Positions 32,594 through 33,420 of a DNA stretch of 33,420 bases are shown piece by piece. Source of the DNA: Alistipes sp. (GTDB lineage: Bacteria > Bacteroidota > Bacteroidia > Bacteroidales > Rikenellaceae). The notes beneath the pieces were generated by a model, which searched no databases, was not told where the DNA came from, and saw only the letters and a list, made by a program, of their open reading frames with translations. The stretch covers positions 1-33,420 of the forward strand of contig JAGBWD010000001.1 in assembly GCA_017629985.1 (NCBI GenBank), given 5' to 3'. The position numbers were made by a program, and so were the translations under genes. Numbering within the stretch: the first letter of the stretch is position 1; every line of letters begins with the position of its first letter.

Positions 32594-33181
32594 ATGAACA
32601 TTCAAAGTAATATTCCTGAAATAGCCGTTCTACGTGAGCGCGTAGAGGCACGACTAGGCAAGCGTCTTACGGTACACTCCGACTTTCTAGAACTAGTCTC
32701 AATTATCGAGATGGAGCAACGACAGCACATCTCCGAGACAACAATCGAGCGTGTGTGGGGATACTCTACCCGCGGCTATAGCACCGTATCACTACGAACA
32801 TTAAACGTCTTGGCAACATACGCCACAGGAGAGCAGTGGCTAGAATTCTGCCAGCATATATATAATAACAGCGACTACGAATCGCAGCTCTTCAACATCG
32901 AGAGGATTGCCACATGCGACCTCGAGGTAGAGGACCGAATAGAGATAGGATGGATGCCCAACAGAAGATGTATAGTGCGCTATGTTGGCAACGGGAAGTT
33001 TATTGCCGAGGAGTGTCACAACTCCAAGATGCAGCCTGGCGATAGCTTCGAATGTAGAGAATTTGCCATAGGCAAGGAGCTAAAGATGAGCAAATACTCA
33101 ACCATAGACCAAGGCAGCAGCACTAGCCAGACATACGTGGTGGGAATAAAAAATGGACTTACGATACTAAAGATACTATAA
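32594..33181 (+). CDS. Predicted DNA-binding regulator, divergent from the kinase cluster
   Basis: A 195-residue protein of a type common in Bacteroidales. The first 90 residues are helical (VLRERVEARLGKRLTVHSDFLELVSIIEM, HISETTIERVWGYSTRGYSTVSLRTLNVLATYATG), with a helix-turn-helix-like segment around ISETTIERVWGYS and SLRTLNVLATY. The C-terminal half (DLEVEDRIEIGWMPNRRCIVRYVGNGKFIAEE, LQPGD-like MQPGDSFECREF, TYVVGIKNGLTILKIL) is a small beta domain. Its start is 36 bp from the kinase start, so it may control the cluster. DNA binding is inferred from pattern and position only. Confidence 0.75.
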   Translation: MNIQSNIPEIAVLRERVEARLGKRLTVHSDFLELVSIIEMEQRQHISETTIERVWGYSTRGYSTVSLRTLNVLATYATGEQWLEFCQHIYNNSDYESQLFNIERIATCDLEVEDRIEIGWMPNRRCIVRYVGNGKFIAEECHNSKMQPGDSFECREFAIGKELKMSKYSTIDQGSSTSQTYVVGIKNGLTILKIL

Positions 33182-33186
33182 AAAAT

Positions 33187-33218
33187 GGGGCTGACTAAAA
33201 AGTAACTTAGCCAGCCCC
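33187..33218. terminator. Bidirectional hairpin after the regulator-like gene
   Basis: GGGGCTGACTAA (33187-33198) pairs with TTAGCCAGCCCC (33207-33218) with one A-C mismatch. On the plus strand it is 6 bases past the stop. On the minus strand it is followed by a clear T run (ATTTTTTAT), so it also shields the gene from transcripts entering from the right. Confidence 0.7.
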
Positions 33219-33219
33219 C

Positions 33220-33276
33220 ATAACTGAAGTGACCCCAAAAGTTTTTTGTCCAAACTTTTGGGGTCACTTCATAACT
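33220..33276. mobile_element. 45-bp palindrome flanked by 6-bp direct repeats, possible minimal element
   Basis: GAAGTGACCCCAAAAGTTT (33226-33244) and its inverse AAACTTTTGGGGTCACTTC (33252-33270) face each other with 7 bases between. ATAACT is found directly on both sides (33220-33225 and 33271-33276). The arm with the adjacent GGACA on the minus strand resembles ends of IS3/IS150-type elements (CCCCAAAAGTTnGGACA). A relic holding only the two ends would look like this; a plain stem-loop is the alternative. Confidence 0.4.
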
Positions 33277-33420
33277 TAAGAGAGTGAATAAAAAGATGTA
33301 GTTTTAGGCTTGCGAAGCCCGAAAAAGCGGAGTTTACTGAGCGTAAATGAGCATTTTGAGGGCAAGCCAATTTGTTGAGAGAATAGTGCAGATACTTTCG
33401 CTCGGCGAATTTCGAGGCGA
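33277..33420. other. Noncoding right edge of unknown nature
   Basis: No open frame of useful length is seen on either strand. The stretch contains GGCTTGCGAAGCCCG (a short dyad, 33308-33322) and an AAGCGGAGTTTACTGAGCGTAAATGAGC segment with an inner TTTAC/GTAAA dyad. The style is that of a dispersed intergenic repeat or the approach to an element beyond the window, but one copy alone cannot show this. Confidence 0.3.

Overview
The window looks like a chromosomal segment of a gut-type Bacteroidales bacterium. Three things suggest this. Many promoters fit the Bacteroidetes pattern TTTG, about 19 bases, TAnnTTTG. There are several small surface lipoproteins with a lipobox Cys after a short hydrophobic leader. 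A SAM-II type riboswitch precedes metK. No rRNA, CRISPR array, integrase or intact transposase gene is visible. Species cannot be set from the sequence.

Layout. (1) 1-6900: small, mostly unrecognised lipoproteins, almost all on the minus strand. They are separated by a duplicated intergenic cassette (21-bp hairpin, promoter, start of a mini-ORF) and simple hairpin terminators. (2) 6900-8610: SAM-II riboswitch plus metK on the plus strand. (3) 8627-8790: tRNA-Leu(GAG) with its own promoter and terminator. (4) 17035-8807, minus strand: a seven-gene surface-polysaccharide operon (UDP-glucose dehydrogenase, two ATP-grasp proteins, flippase, LicD-like transferase, EpsG-like polymerase, GT4 glycosyltransferase). 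(5) 22661-17145, minus strand: a tight five-gene unit of an outer-membrane protein, pyroglutamyl peptidase, and two near-duplicate voltage-sensor channel proteins around a short M20-type peptidase. The channels have a large C-terminal domain and no TVGYG filter.

(6) 32557-22833, minus strand, is the most unusual part. It encodes a membrane Ser/Thr kinase; a 58-codon ORF followed by a strong terminator hairpin; a cytoplasmic-domain/TM/OmpA protein; three small proteins that share that protein's N-terminal module, which is internally duplicated and, by my reading, may be two ubiquitin-like (beta-grasp) units; an 89-aa orphan; a protein resembling the OGG-fold glycosylase family; two DUF4230-type proteins, one a lipoprotein and one a membrane protein; a GIY-YIG nuclease-like protein; a KAP-type P-loop NTPase; and a coiled-coil protein. 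A divergent gene starts 36 bp from the kinase and may encode its regulator. The mix of envelope anchor, kinase, NTPase and nuclease suggests an envelope-linked sensing or defence system. I do not recognise it as a described one. That role is inference; the gene content and the repeated module are seen directly.

(7) 33182-33420: a bidirectional hairpin, a 45-bp palindrome flanked by a 6-bp direct repeat (a possible minimal mobile-element remnant), and uncharacterised noncoding sequence.
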